Shown here: in pieces, positions 12,231-24,091 of the stretch | Numbering within the stretch: the stretch's first letter is position 1 | How the letters are laid out: every line of letters begins with the position of its first letter | NCBI GenBank assembly: GCA_021018995.1 | Contig: CM037593.1 | Span: 4,244,088 to 4,308,087, forward strand | DNA from: Chloranthus sessilifolius | Lineage: Eukaryota > Streptophyta > Magnoliopsida > Chloranthales > Chloranthaceae | Reading direction: 5' to 3' | DNA length: 64,000 nucleotides | The notes under the pieces: generated by a model | Databases searched by the model: none | Seen by the model: only the letters and a program-made list of their open reading frames with translations | What the model was told of the DNA's origin: nothing | Position numbers and translations under genes: made by a program

Positions 12231-14413
12231 TACCCCCAAACCTACACTTTGCTAGTCCTCGAGCAAAGCAAACTAAAGAAAATAAATGTCACTTTCGTAG
12301 GGAACACGATTGCACTTAGCATGTGCAACAAGCCTTTAAACCCCTAGGTGATCCCCAGTGGAGGAGTTGTGTCTCCTGAGGGTTTAGAGTGAAGTTACCC
12401 ACAAACTTCAATATATTTTTGAAACCATCGATAAAATTGAGTTTTCAAAATATGATTTTGATAGCATATATATCATTCAAAACTCAAAATCATTAATCAA
12501 TTCAACATGCGAATTCTCAATTTTAAATAACAATGTTATACTAATCATACTAGTATCCATTCAAATTAGTCTAATGCTCAAATCGTTAGATAACTCATCC
12601 ATTCATGCTTAAACGTGAAGTGTGTGCATACCCAAACCAAAATTCATCCATCTCAGAACTAGTTCAAACGAGAAATCGTCGGACCTGTTGTTTAGACTCA
12701 ATCCTCACTTTAGGTATACTCTTAAAATAAAATCACTCCGATGATAGGTAAGTTTTTGTACACATGTGAGAGATCAATACAAAGCAAATAAAAAGTTCTC
12801 ACATGATAAATGAAACACGATGCAATCAATGAACAAAAATAAATCTCATAAGAAGATACTTGTATATCCTAAGCATGTCATATCAAGTGTCATAAGTATC
12901 ACATATTCACTCTCCACAAGGCAGTTACCAATGCAAGATCAGATTATGAAGGTCTTTTTGTAGGGTTGTAATGGGGCTCAGGAAAGGGTAAGAAAGAAAG
13001 GGAAGTTGGGATTCAAAATTTCTGAGAAATCGGAAAGGAAACACCTTTTTTATTTTTCTATTTCTCTTCTTTTTCTTTTCTAATCTCTCACTATTTTTCT
13101 CAATATTCTTCTATTTTTCTCAACTTTCTTTTTCTTTTGAATTTTCTTTTCTTGAAGCACCTCATATTTTTCATTATTTTTCACAATTTTCTTTTTCTTT
13201 TATATTTTTACCATACACTCTCAGTAAACACCACAACTCAGTAACTCTCCACTTACTCTCTTTTCGTTCACTCTCATTCCTCGTTCCTAATTTCTCAAAA
13301 ATAAGAAGGGTAAAGCTTGAATTTTCAAAAATGGTGAAGGGTTAAAGGTTAATGTGGGTTATCAAAAAATGTATAAAGGTAAATTTTTCAATAGGCTCAA
13401 AGGGGTACTAGAAGGATAAATTAATATAAGGTGAGATATTTTAAGCACAAATGAGCCAAAGATGGCCTTCAATCATATCCTTAAAAGATGATAACCTTAC
13501 CTATTTGTCTCGAGTAGATATACAGTACATTCTAACATAATGATATGAATTTGATTTCATGCAAAGTCACAAGCCAAAATAAAATGTATGAGATTATACA
13601 AAGTAATTCGTATTCAAAGAAAACTCCGAGTTTATGTATTCACTCATCAATGATGAGAAATTAGCTCTAAAGCTTCCTGGGTTTAGTCTCCACTAAGAAC
13701 CTAAGATTCAACATTCAAAACAGTTCATCGATTTCTAAGTCTTAGCTTGGTATAAGTGTAAAAATTCTAAGCATGAATATCAAAATTATTCACAAAATAT
13801 CACATTAAGCTTCATCATCTTAGATACAAGTAATCAGAATATGACATCAGTATTCTCAAAATTAAATTCACATGCATCATCAACTAAAGTTTGAAAACAA
13901 TCGTAAAATAATGGGCATGATGACTTCAAAGATAAAAAATTTCTTTTCTTTTTTTTTTAAAATTTTTTTTTTTTTTTGTACTGTCGATTAATCGACTCAA
14001 CGGAGTCGATCGATCGAGAAAAAGCTAATTTTTTTTTTTTTTCTAATAGAAAAATAAGTGACGCAAAATAGATAATCATACCCCCAAACCGAAAGATGAC
14101 AATGTCCGCATTGACTGAAAGAAGTAGCGCACCCCCAAACCTGTTTGAAAAAGTACCTCAACACAAAGACCAGGTGCAGAGAATATGTGCATCAAATTGG
14201 AGCATGACCAAAAATTTATTGAAGGGAATATGGTTACACTATTTTAGGGAATTAAAAAAAAAACAACCTAAACTAAAGAAATAAAATGCTAGAAATAAAC
14301 ATGAGAAAAAAAATAAAATAAAATAAAACCTAAATCCTAAACAGAAACTACACAATTGGGTTGCCTCCCAATGAGCGCTAGTTTAAAGTCGATAGCTCGA
14401 CCTTGTGAATTTC
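12231..14413 (-). other. 3' non-coding region and polypurine tract of element A
   Basis: The tract TACCCCCAAACCT lies at 12231-12243. The rest has no supported coding frame; an env-like gene was looked for and not seen. The region is recognisably homologous, in inverted orientation, to 24100-26197 of element B: both share the GAGGACTAGCAAAGTG motif near the tract and the segment around GATGATGCATGTGAATTT. A TCGATTAATCGA palindrome occurs at about 13983 beside TCGATCGATCGA. Confidence 0.75.
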
Positions 14414-16277
14414 TCAATCAGGGTGAGCAATTGGATCACTCAAAGGAAGAGTGTCAGAGAATGCAATTGCATTCTCAAGGAACGGTTTCAATCGTTGACC
14501 GTTAACTCGAAAAATATTCCCGTGTTTCGGGTTGATAATATCAACTGCCCCATTGGGGAGTATGCGAGAGATTTTGAAAGGGCCACTCCAACGGGTTTTT
14601 AGTTTCCCCGGAAATAGATGAAGTCGGGAATTATAAAGTAGAACCTGTTGACCAACAACGAAAGATTTTCGTAGAATAGAGTGATCATGAACCCGTTTCA
14701 TACGGTCCTTATCTTGTAATGATTTAGCATACCATAGGCATCATGGATTTCTTCTAATTCATTTATTTGGAAACCCCTTTGGGCACCAGATTACAAGAGA
14801 TCAAAATTTAATGACTTAATGGCCCAAAATGCTCGATGTTCCAGCTCAACCGGGAGGTGACATCCTTTACCAAAGACCAACCGATACGGCGACATGCCAA
14901 TCGGAGTTTTAAACACCGTTCGATACGCCCATAGAGCGTCATTCAACTTTAGCGACCAGTCTTTACGGTTCGGAAGGATTGTCTTTTCTAAAATCCGCTT
15001 AAGTTCCTGATTAGAGACTTCAACTTGGCCACTTGTCTGAGGATGGTATGGTGTAGCGACTTTGTGCGTGACACCATATTTCTTCATTAATTGGGTGAAC
15101 ACTTAATTGCAAAAGTGCTTTCCACCATCGCTGATTATCGCCTTTGGAATGCCAAAACGAGAAAACACTTGATCCTTGAGAAATTTGATCACTACTCTGT
15201 GATCATTCGATTTACACGCCACAGCCTCTACCCATTTCGAGACATAATCAATACCGACAAGAATGAACGTATTTCCAAACGAATTCGGGAAAGGACCCAT
15301 AAAATCGATCCCCCAAACATCAAATAATTTAACTTCTAAAATTGGATTGAGCGGCATCATGTTGCGCTTTGAGATTCGGCCCAGCATTTGACAGCTGTGA
15401 CAAGATTTGCAATGCTGATGACAATCCTTAAAGATCGTCGACCAGTAAAAACCACTTTGGAAGATCTTTACGGCAATCTTTTTGGAACTAAAGTGACCTC
15501 CACAAGGCAACTCATGACAGAACGAGATGATTCGTGGTTGCTCAGATTCAGGAATACATCTTAGTATGATTTGATCAGGACAGTATTTGAATAAGTACGG
15601 ATCTTCAAAAAAATAGTGTTTCACCCGAGCTAAGAAAATGGATTTCTCATTCTTCGACCAATGGTGAGGTAATTTCTCGGTGACTAGATAATTGACAAGA
15701 TCCGCATACCAAGGTGGACAATCAATCCTGAACAACTGTTCATCCGGGAAGTGGTCCAAGATCAGAACAGGCTCGTCAGATCTCTCAATAATAATTCGTA
15801 ACAAGTGATCCGCCACCACATTTTCTGAGCCTTTCTTGTCCTTGATCTCCAAATTGAACTCTTGCAGCAACAAGATCCATCTAATTAAACGTGCCTTAGC
15901 GTCTTTCTTAGCGAACAGATAACGCAGAGCAGCGTGATCTGTGAATACCACGACTTTAGATCCTAATAAATAGGATCGAAATTTATCCTATGCGAAAACT
16001 ACTGCCAAAAGTTCCTTTTCAGTGGTCGAATAGTTCAACTGGGCATCGTTGAGAGTACGACTCGCATAGTAGATTACATTCGGTAATTTTTCCATTCGTT
16101 GTCCCAGAACAGCTCCAATTGCATAATCAGAGGCGTCGCACATTATTTCGAACGGGAAGTCCCAGTTTGGAGATTGAATTATTGGAGCTTTTATCAATTC
16201 GGCCTTAATGGTTTCAAAGGCTCGCAAACATTCATCATCAAAAACGAACGGGACATCCTTGGAAAGTAAACTGCATA
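14414..16277 (-). pseudogene. Element A RNase H and integrase (pol 3' part)
   Basis: Downstream half of the polymerase polyprotein. RNase H: MCDASDYAIGAVLG, then [24 protein letters not shown] and ENVVADHLL give the acidic active-site residues. Integrase: an HHCC zinc finger (HELPCGGH, then CKSCHSC), core Asp in [10 protein letters not shown], second Asp in IISDGG, catalytic Glu in [11 protein letters not shown], and a C-terminal [15 protein letters not shown]-like block ending near 14414. Damage is light: an in-frame TAG near 15988, a stop near 15103 just after HFCN, and a frame change at about 14700-14790. Upstream it is cut at 16278-16282 by element B and continues at 27597. Confidence 0.9.
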
Positions 16278-16282
16278 GCGGT

Positions 16283-17659
16283 TGATGAGTAGTGAAATAT
16301 GATGATATTTCACCCCTAAATACCTATATTTAGCCGTCCGATGAAGGCTATCTGATGAGATTTGCTAGATTTGAAGTGTTTCAGGTAAATACAGTCCAAG
16401 TTTCTAAAACAGCCCAAGAATCCCGAAAATAATGTCAAAACACTGCTATTTTGGGTCATTGAGAACTTAGTGCGACTTGCAGCTCAATTTGGACCTTCAA
16501 GACGTCAGATTCAGGAAATTGCTAAAACATAAAAGTTGTAGAGCTCGTCGTCAGCTTTCCAACGCTTCAAGAATCACCTCAATCCGAGTTCGGTACAGAA
16601 AATTATGAGCAAAATACCGAGGCAGTATCTGATGCAAAGCTAGGCGGGAATTCACGAAAATTACTCTTAGATGTCAATCGAGAGAGGTATTAGGGTTAGG
16701 CTATTATAAAAAGGGAAGCCTCGAGTTTCTTAGGGGGATTATTATTTTTTGCAATTAGAATATTAATCATTCTTTCTTTTAGTTTTTAGGGCTCTTCACT
16801 TTGGGGAATATTTTCTTCATCTTTCAAGTCTTCTTCTCTCCTTCTTCTGGGTTTATTCAGGGGTAGATTGTACCTAGGATTTGCATTATTTTCTCCGAGA
16901 AATTCATAGATTGTATTTAGGAAAACAATTGCAAATATCTTTTGGAAGAAATAAAGAGGAATGACTTTGAAAGAAAAAGGAGATCAAACACCAAAGATGA
17001 GCGTAAATCAAGAGATCGGGAAGATGCGATCCCAGATAAGTACCTATGTTTATGATTAATACCACGCCTATTATTGTTATCATGGAATCGTTTTGAGTTT
17101 GTGTGATTGAAAATATTTTAAATGCTTTGTTATGACCGTTGATTTGCGTATCAACGTAATCGCTAGATCTGGACTGGTGATCTATAGAAGCGATTATGTC
17201 TTGTCGTGATCTAAATATCATGAGATACGCTATGCTTTTTACATGACTCATACCGCAATGTTAGGGTTGAGTCATTGTTTTTAGATAGGGTATCTTGGGA
17301 TTGATGATCATATTTTATTTCAAGCCATCTTTCTAGCTGTATGATGGTGTGAATGATGATTTAATGTAACTGTGGCTTTTAATGATAGAAAAGTGCGAAT
17401 GGGGCAGTATATTCCTTGATCTCATTTTAATATTGTTCGTAGATTTATCGGAATTAATTGTTTAGATTAATTTATTTTTTTCGCATTTAGGAAAAGTGTG
17501 TTAAGTTTTGGTAAAATTGAATCGCCTTTGGTACTTCCTTAGGGACGTTTTAAAATCTCTAAAGAATTAATTAAAATTCACGTTTCCTGTGGGTTCGACA
17601 CCGTTCTTGCCATCTGATAGATCTTGTGCACTTGGGAGGGTTACATTCTAAATCGATCA
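16283..17659 (+). repeat. 5' LTR of element B (1377 bp)
   Basis: Starts TGATGAGTAGTGAAATATG and ends AATCGATCA. It is a close copy of 26198-27591; differences are mainly short gaps, for example around 17140-17190 and 17608-17640. A TATA-like CTATTATAAAAAGGG at about 16701-16715 is a candidate LTR promoter, since it lies roughly 420 bases into the LTR. The LTR is followed directly by the primer-binding site. Confidence 0.93.
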
Positions 17660-17664
17660 AGTTT

Positions 17665-17681
17665 TGGGCGCCGTTGCGAGG
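17665..17681 (+). promoter_or_regulatory. Primer-binding site of element B (tRNA-Asp type)
   Basis: TGGGCGCCGTTGCGAGG lies 5 bases after the LTR. It resembles the Athila primer-binding site TGGCGCCGTTGCCGGGGA, complementary to the 3' end of plant tRNA-Asp, with one inserted G and later changes. The tRNA would prime minus-strand DNA synthesis. The imperfect match agrees with the decayed state of the element. Confidence 0.75.
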
Positions 17682-18065
17682 GAAATCGGTGAAATTTTGA
17701 TTAATTCGGATAGGGATTTTTCTGTTTTGAGTGTTTAAAAAAAAAATAATAATAATAATAATTTCCCTTATTTTTCTCTCTTTGATAAGATTTTGTGGAG
17801 TCTTTTTAGGAAGTTTAGATTTTTAGGATACCTTCCTTAGGAAATTTAGGAAGTAGAGATTTTTAGGACTTCTTATTTTAGATTTGGTAGGACTCTTTTT
17901 CCTTATTTTCCTCTTTTAGATATTTTTAGGATTTTCTAAATTTAGTCATTAACTTTTGTGGGACTTTTGTTTTAGGATTTTTAGGAATCTTTCATTCTTC
18001 TCCTTATTTTTCTCTTTTAGGAAAGATTTTATAGGATTTTCAATTTTAATTTTTAATTTTCGAAT

Positions 18066-18096
<31 letters not shown>

Positions 18097-18483
18097 TTTA
18101 ATTCGAATTTAAAAAAAAAAAAAAAAAAGAAAAAATTTAATTAATTTAAATTCGAATTTTAATTTTAATTTGAATTTAAAAAAAAAAAAAAAAAAAAAAA
18201 ATTTTTTTAATTTAAATTCGAATTTTAATTTTAATTTGAATTTAAAAAAAAAAAAAAAAAAAAAATTTTAATTAATTAATTAATTAATTTAAATTTTAAT
18301 TTAAATTTTAATTTGAATAAAAAAAAATTAATTTAAATTTGAATTTTAATTAAAAAAAAAAAAAAAAGAAGAAATCTTTCCTGCTGATATTGGCTACTGT
18401 TTATCATCTTTGTTTAAATCGTTTGAAGCAGAATTTTGTGGGTTTGTTGTGGATTCTTCAACCCTGTTTGTGAGTGTTGGTGT
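17682..18483 (+). other. Element B leader with A-rich minisatellite
   Basis: Non-coding leader between primer-binding site and gag. From about 18070 to 18370 it consists of repeated blocks of 15-25 A residues separated by units of the form TTTAAATTCGAATTTTAATT and TTTAATTTGAATTT, about 60-65 bases per unit. Before that, TTTTTAGGA motifs recur at 17810-18010. Such tracts are prone to length error in assembly. Confidence 0.8.
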
Positions 18484-19560
18484 ATGAGCTTTACTCGTTC
18501 TCATCACCCACATCTGCTACCGTTTAATCTTGAGATCGAAAGAGCTTGTAGAGAGAATCGAAGAGTCCAGAGGAATCAATATCAACAAACTGAGACCATG
18601 GCAGACCAAAGGCAAGAGAGAGATGAGAATAACAACAATGGGAATGTCAATAATGGAAATAATAGGAACAATAATTTTGATGAGGGCCCTAGAACACTGG
18701 AGTATTATAACGATCCTGGTTTTTACGAGGATCAGGAATGTATTATGCATGCTCCCATTCCGTGGAACCACTATGAATTCAAATCGTGATGATTCAAATG
18801 CTACCAATTTTCCATGGGTTAGCAAATGAAAATCCGCACGTTCACTTAAATGAATTCACGGTATGCAAAATGTTCGTGAGTCACAATGTCACGATGAGAT
18901 AGCGAAGCTCGACTCTTTCCGTTCTCTTTAAGAGATAAAGGCAAAAACATGGTTCTATTCCTTAGAACCACAATCTATTCAGAGTTGGGCAGGGCTGCCT
19001 CGCCAGTCCCGTAAAAAATATTTTCCCATGACTAAGGCCATTGAATTGCGTCAGAAGATCCAGTTCTTTTCCCAACAACCTACAGAAACATTCCATGAAT
19101 GTTGGGAGCGTTTAAGGAATTGATCGAAGTTGCCCAAATCATCAAGTTCCAAGGTGGCAACAAGTCCAAAGTTTTACAATGGATGATTCTCAAGAGAGAC
19201 GCATGGTTGATGCATCTTGTGGTGGATCTTGTGCCACGAAAGAAGGCTGAATTGTGGGCATTGTTTGAAAAGTTATATCAAACTTGATACAAAGTGAGAC
19301 ACCGGGCGAACCAACTTGAACTCGCACCTAAATCTCATGTGTTGACAAAAGCGGATTGTACGATGTCAACAATAATGCCTCGAATCTCTCAACAAAGTTT
19401 GACATGTCCAAACAGATGAACATGTTGTTAGCTACCAAGCAAGCTAAAGCTCTATCACCCCACAGTGTGTTCAATTTGTGACCACCCGGGTCATATGGCT
19501 AATGAGTGCCCTACTACCTTGTCATTCTTCCACGATGAACCTAATCCTCAAGAGCGGTAA
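18484..19560 (+). pseudogene. Element B gag, frameshifted
   Basis: The capsid/nucleocapsid gene. The first ATG giving the family N-terminus is at 18484 (MSFTRSHHPH, then LEIERACREN), matching element A (SEIERACRSN). The frame ends at 18789. Later pieces in other frames include FHECWERLRN near 19095, typical of the retrotransposon gag core, and a CCHC zinc knuckle CSICDHPGHMANEC at 19468-19509 (CX2CX4HX4C). Several stops and frame changes make it non-functional. The zinc knuckle would bind the element RNA. Confidence 0.82.
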
Positions 19561-19689
19561 ATGTGACTCAATCTTATCGGTAGGGTAGAAACATATACTC
19601 CAATACCTACAATCCGAATGGAAAAATCACCCCAACTTAGGATGGGGTGAATCGAATCAAATCGCCGGTAAACCAAAGAACATAGAGCC

Positions 19690-20960
19690 AACACAATGGG
19701 TGGACAACAACCTTTTCAACCAAATTTTCAACACAATTTTCGTCCACAACAATTTCCAGTGAATTCTAATTTCCAGCAAATTCAATTTCCAACAGAATGC
19801 TCAGATTATCATCCAAATTCGACTCAGAAAAATCGAATTTCAATCGTAATCTTAATCAATCTCATGCCAAGATTGAAGATTACGATCTGGAAGAAAAGCT
19901 TATCTCGAAGCATGCAATCTTCAGATGATAATGGACCAAGTCGATCAATTGGCCAATCAACTGAGTCGTGAGAGGAAGGTAGGCTCCCAACCCATCAATA
20001 ATCCTCGAGGCCAAGCACCATCCGCGGGACCATCGAATAGTCAACAGGTTGAAAACATTGCGGTCTTTGAAGTGGTCGAGAGGTTGATAATCAAGTGGAA
20101 ATGCCTGTAGAAGCTGATGAAGAAAGAGAAGCAGTAGAAGAAAAAGAATCAGAAAAAAGAAAGAAGAAAGGAAAAGGAAACGAGAAAGGAAAAGGTAAAG
20201 AGAAAGAAAGAGACAAAGAGACAGAGATAAGGGAAGTGCAAGAGCAAGGAAAAGCAAAAGTAATAGAGGAAGAGTTTCCTTCAACCGTCCAACAAGGACG
20301 TGAAAAAGAATCGGAAATGGAATCTGCACCTTATGTCCCAAAGGCACCATTCCCTCAATGCCTAACTCCTCCATCTAGAATGGGAAAGGGACCGACAAAA
20401 ATGGAAGAAATTTTCGAAACATTCAAGCAAGTAAAGATAAATCTTCCATTACTTGAAACAATCAAACAAGTTCCGAACGCCAAGTTTTCAAAGATTTGTG
20501 CACCCGGAAGAGAAAGGCACGTACACACGTTTCAAAGAAAGTGTCCCTAACAAATCAAGGCAGTGCGATATTGCGATTGGAAACCCCACGAACCGAAGAC
20601 CACAGGTCCCAAGCTGTTCCATGTATTGGTGGGCAACCAATTGGAAAGGCGTTATTGGATTTGGGAGCAAGTGTTAATCGATCCCATACTCAATGTACGA
20701 AACTCGGATTGGGTGAATTGAAACCCACGATGGTCACACTCCAATGGCGGATAGATCGGAGAAAGAAGACCGAGGGTGTTATCGAGGATGTTTTGGTTGG
20801 AATAGACAAGTTTGTCTTTCCGGTGGACTTCGTTGTCTTAGACATGGAACCACCAAATCAATCCATCAAGTCCCAATTATTCTTGGGCGTCCGTTTCGCC
20901 ATACGCCAACGCTTGCATTAATTGTCGAGTCATGGGCGTTTCTTTTGGAAACATGAAAGT
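19690..20960 (+). pseudogene. Element B gag-protease linker and aspartic protease
   Basis: A Gln/Phe/Asn-rich segment (19700-19790) is followed by a highly charged Lys/Glu linker (20095-20270), then a retropepsin-like protease with DLGASVN at 20658-20678. DLGAS in place of the usual D(T/S)GA is normal in Athila elements and is also seen in element A. The domain runs on to about 20900 (FPVDFVVLDM) in a neighbouring frame. Frame changes prevent a single protein. The long Lys/Glu frame is part of this linker and not a separate gene. Confidence 0.78.
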
Positions 20961-21499
20961 CGGGCTTAACATATTCCATGCGATGAACCATTTCCCTAAT
21001 GAGGATGAGGTCAATGTTTTACATCGATCGGATGATGAAGTGGTGGATGAAGCATTACCATCAATGCTCACCAAAGAGGAATTTGAAACCGCTTTGTTAG
21101 CCATCTATGAGGACAAAGGGCTTGAAAGGAAGCGGTCGGAAGAGAAGCATCAAATTCATCATGTCAAGATGATAACTTATGTGAAGTTGTGACTAAGGTA
21201 GAACCACTACTCATCGAGGTAAAGGATGTCTTGACTCCATCAATTGAGCTGACCACCAACTGGAATTGAAACAATTGCCTAAGTCCCTCAAATATGCTTT
21301 TACGGGACCTCGAGAAACACTTCCGGATAATTTCATCCACATTATCGGAAGAACAAGAGAATGATTTGTTGAAGGTCTTTGAAAGAGCACAAGGAGGCCA
21401 TCGGATGGACCTTAGCGATCTCAAGGATTGACCCATCGGTATGTATGCATAAAATACATCCGGAGGATGAGAGTAAACCATCGAGGGAACCACAGAGGC

Positions 21500-24091
21500 G
21501 ACTTAATCCGAACATGCAAGAAGTCGCTTTAAAGGAAATCATTAAACTCCTCGATCTGGAATCATCTATCCGATCTCGATAGTGAATGGGTTAGTCCGGT
21601 ACAAATCGTTCAAAAAGTCCGGAATTACAATGAAAGAAACTACGGAGGAGAATTGGTGCCCACTCGTGAAACTCTTTGGATGGCGTGTGTGCATTGATTA
21701 TCGAAAATTGAACACGACCACGGAAAGATCATTTTCCTTCCGTTCATTGATCAAATTCTTGAGAAGTTAATGGGCAAGAGTTTTATTGCTTTCTTGATGG
21801 TTATTCGGATACAATCAAGTGCCCGTTTTCCTGATCAAGAGAAGACAACATTCACGTGTCCATATGGTACGTTTGCATATCGAAGGATGCCATTAGGCTT
21901 ATGTAATGCTCGCCACGCGTTTCAACGATGTATGTTGGCCATATTCTGGACATGATCGACAAATTCATCAAGTCTTCATGGGCGACTTCTCGGTTTTGCA
22001 AAAACATCTAATTCTTGTTTGAATCATCTTTCACAGCTGTTGCAACGTTGTGTAGATTCCAAACTTGTTCTCAGCTGGGAAAAGAGCCATTTTATGGTTC
22101 AACAAGGAATTGTGTTGGGGCATATTGTTTCAACGAAAGGAATTGAAGTTGATAAAGAAGGTCGACTTAATTGCAAATTTACCACCTCCTAAAAGTGTTC
22201 GACAAATTCGATCATTTTTGGGGCATCTTTGGATTTTATAGAAGATTCATTAAGGATTTTAGCAAGGTGGCTAACCCATTGTGCACTTTGCTTGGCAAAG
22301 ATGTTCCTTTTGATTTTGATGAGGATTGCATAAAGGCATTCCTAAAATTGCGTGAACTCTTATCAAATGCACCAATAATCCAACCACCGGATTATTCTTT
22401 ACCATTCGAACTCATGTGTGATGCATCTGATTATGCGATCGTGTCTTAGGGCAAAGGGTGAATAAATTACCTCCGTAATTTATTATGCTAGAAGACATTA
22501 ATTGATGCCCAACTGAATTACACCACCACCAGAAGGAATTATTACATGGTGTATGCTGGACAAATTCCGTTCCTATTTGCTTGGATCGAAAATAGTGGTC
22601 TTTTGAGACCACTGCGCTTTGAAATATCTTTTAGCAAGAAGGATCACGAAACCAAGGCGATCCGTTGGATCACCTTCTCCGAAATTCAACTTTGAGATTA
22701 AAGATAAAAGGGGTTGAGAACGTTGTTGTGGTGATCATCATCTAGAATTCTCACTGAAGAATCATCTATACCGAGACCATCCGTGACACATTTCCGGATG
22801 AACATTTGATGGCAATTGATGTAGGTGCAAAAGTTCCGTGGTTTGCTAACATCGTGAATTATCTCGGTCATCGGCGAATTCCCTTGAGTGGGGTAAGAAT
22901 GATAAGAATCTCTTTTCTCCCAAATAAAATACTATTTACGGGATGAACCATATTTGTTTAAATTACTGCTCGGATCGGATCATTAGGAGATCGTGCGGAA
23001 GGCGAGCAACTAAGCGTCCTAAATTTTTGCCATCTTTGGGGCTGTGGAGGCCATTTGAGACGAAGACCGCCTGAAAATCCTTCAAAGCGGATTCTCTTGG
23101 CCCTCAATCTTCGTGTGCTCAATCAATCGCAAGGAATGCCAGCGGTGTCAACGACTTGGCAATATTTCCTGACGAAATATGATGCCTTAATCCAATTGAT
23201 TGTTGAAATTTTCGATGTTTGGGGATTGACTTTATGGGTCCTTTTCCACCATCCTTTGGGTATTCATATATTACGGTGGTATTGACTATGTCTCCAAATG
23301 GATTGAAGTCTGTGTACCCGATCAAATGATCACAAGGTTGTGGTCAAATTTACGAGAGAACATGTGTTTAACCGATTCGGGATCCCAAGAGCAATCATCG
23401 TGATGGCGGTTCGCATTTTTCAATAGCCATTTTGCCACTTTAATGAAGAAGTGACGTCACTCACAAAGTCGCTTTCGTACCATCCAGACTAGTGGTCGGT
23501 GGAAGTGTCTAGCAAAATCAGCGAATTCTAGAAAAGGCGGTAAGGACCGGATAGAAGAGATTAGTCAAACCGCTGCTATCGATGCTTTGTGGGCCTATCG
23601 TCGCATTCAAGACACCGATCGGAATGTCTCCCTTGAAATTGTCTACGGGAAGGCATGTCATCTTCTGTCGAATTGAGCATAAGGCATTACAGGCGATCAA
23701 GCGATTTAATTTCGATATGCAAGCAGGTCGAATCGAAGGTTCTGATTGAGTGAATTAGAAGAGTTACGCTCGATGCGTATGAAAATTCAAAGATGTACAA
23801 GGAAAGGTACAAAAGTTGCACGATAAATTAATTTCTCGGAAGGAGTTTCATGTTGGCCAAAAAGTTTGGTTATTCAATTCCCGACTTAAGCTCCATCCTG
23901 GGAAATTGAAATCTAGATGGGAAGGCCCGTTTCAGGTTGTTTCCATTAGTGAGCACTTGCAATTGAAATTCAAAGCCTTGAGGACAATCGAGTTTTCAAA
24001 GTGAATGGGCAAAGACTCAAACCAATGTTTGAGCCGATGACCCGATTTAAGATTGAGGCGATGCACCTTAGTGATCCGATTCTTGATCAAT
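21500..24091 (+). pseudogene. Element B reverse transcriptase, RNase H and integrase remnants
   Basis: Pieces in all three frames follow the family order. RT: WRVCIDYRKLN near 21690, TFTCPYGTFAYRRMP near 21850, LGLCNA near 21900; the FMDD active site is corrupted. RT connection and RNase H: FGFYRRFIKDFSKV near 22230 and LMCDASDYAI near 22410. Integrase: CHLWGCGGHLRR near 23030, EIFDVWG near 23205 followed by a damaged DFMGPF, and the C-terminal VWLFNSRLKLHPGKL near 23860, ending about 24091 with HLSDPILDQ. At least a dozen frame changes are needed, far more than in element A. Confidence 0.85.

Noticed and set aside
12231-14413. Env-like gene expected in some Athila elements
   Set aside because: No frame of useful length, no signal peptide or membrane segment; the region matches the non-coding 3' region of element B.
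20095-20550. Lys/Glu-rich 151-codon frame as an independent gene
   Set aside because: It lies exactly between gag and protease of element B; element A has a similar charged linker in the same place.
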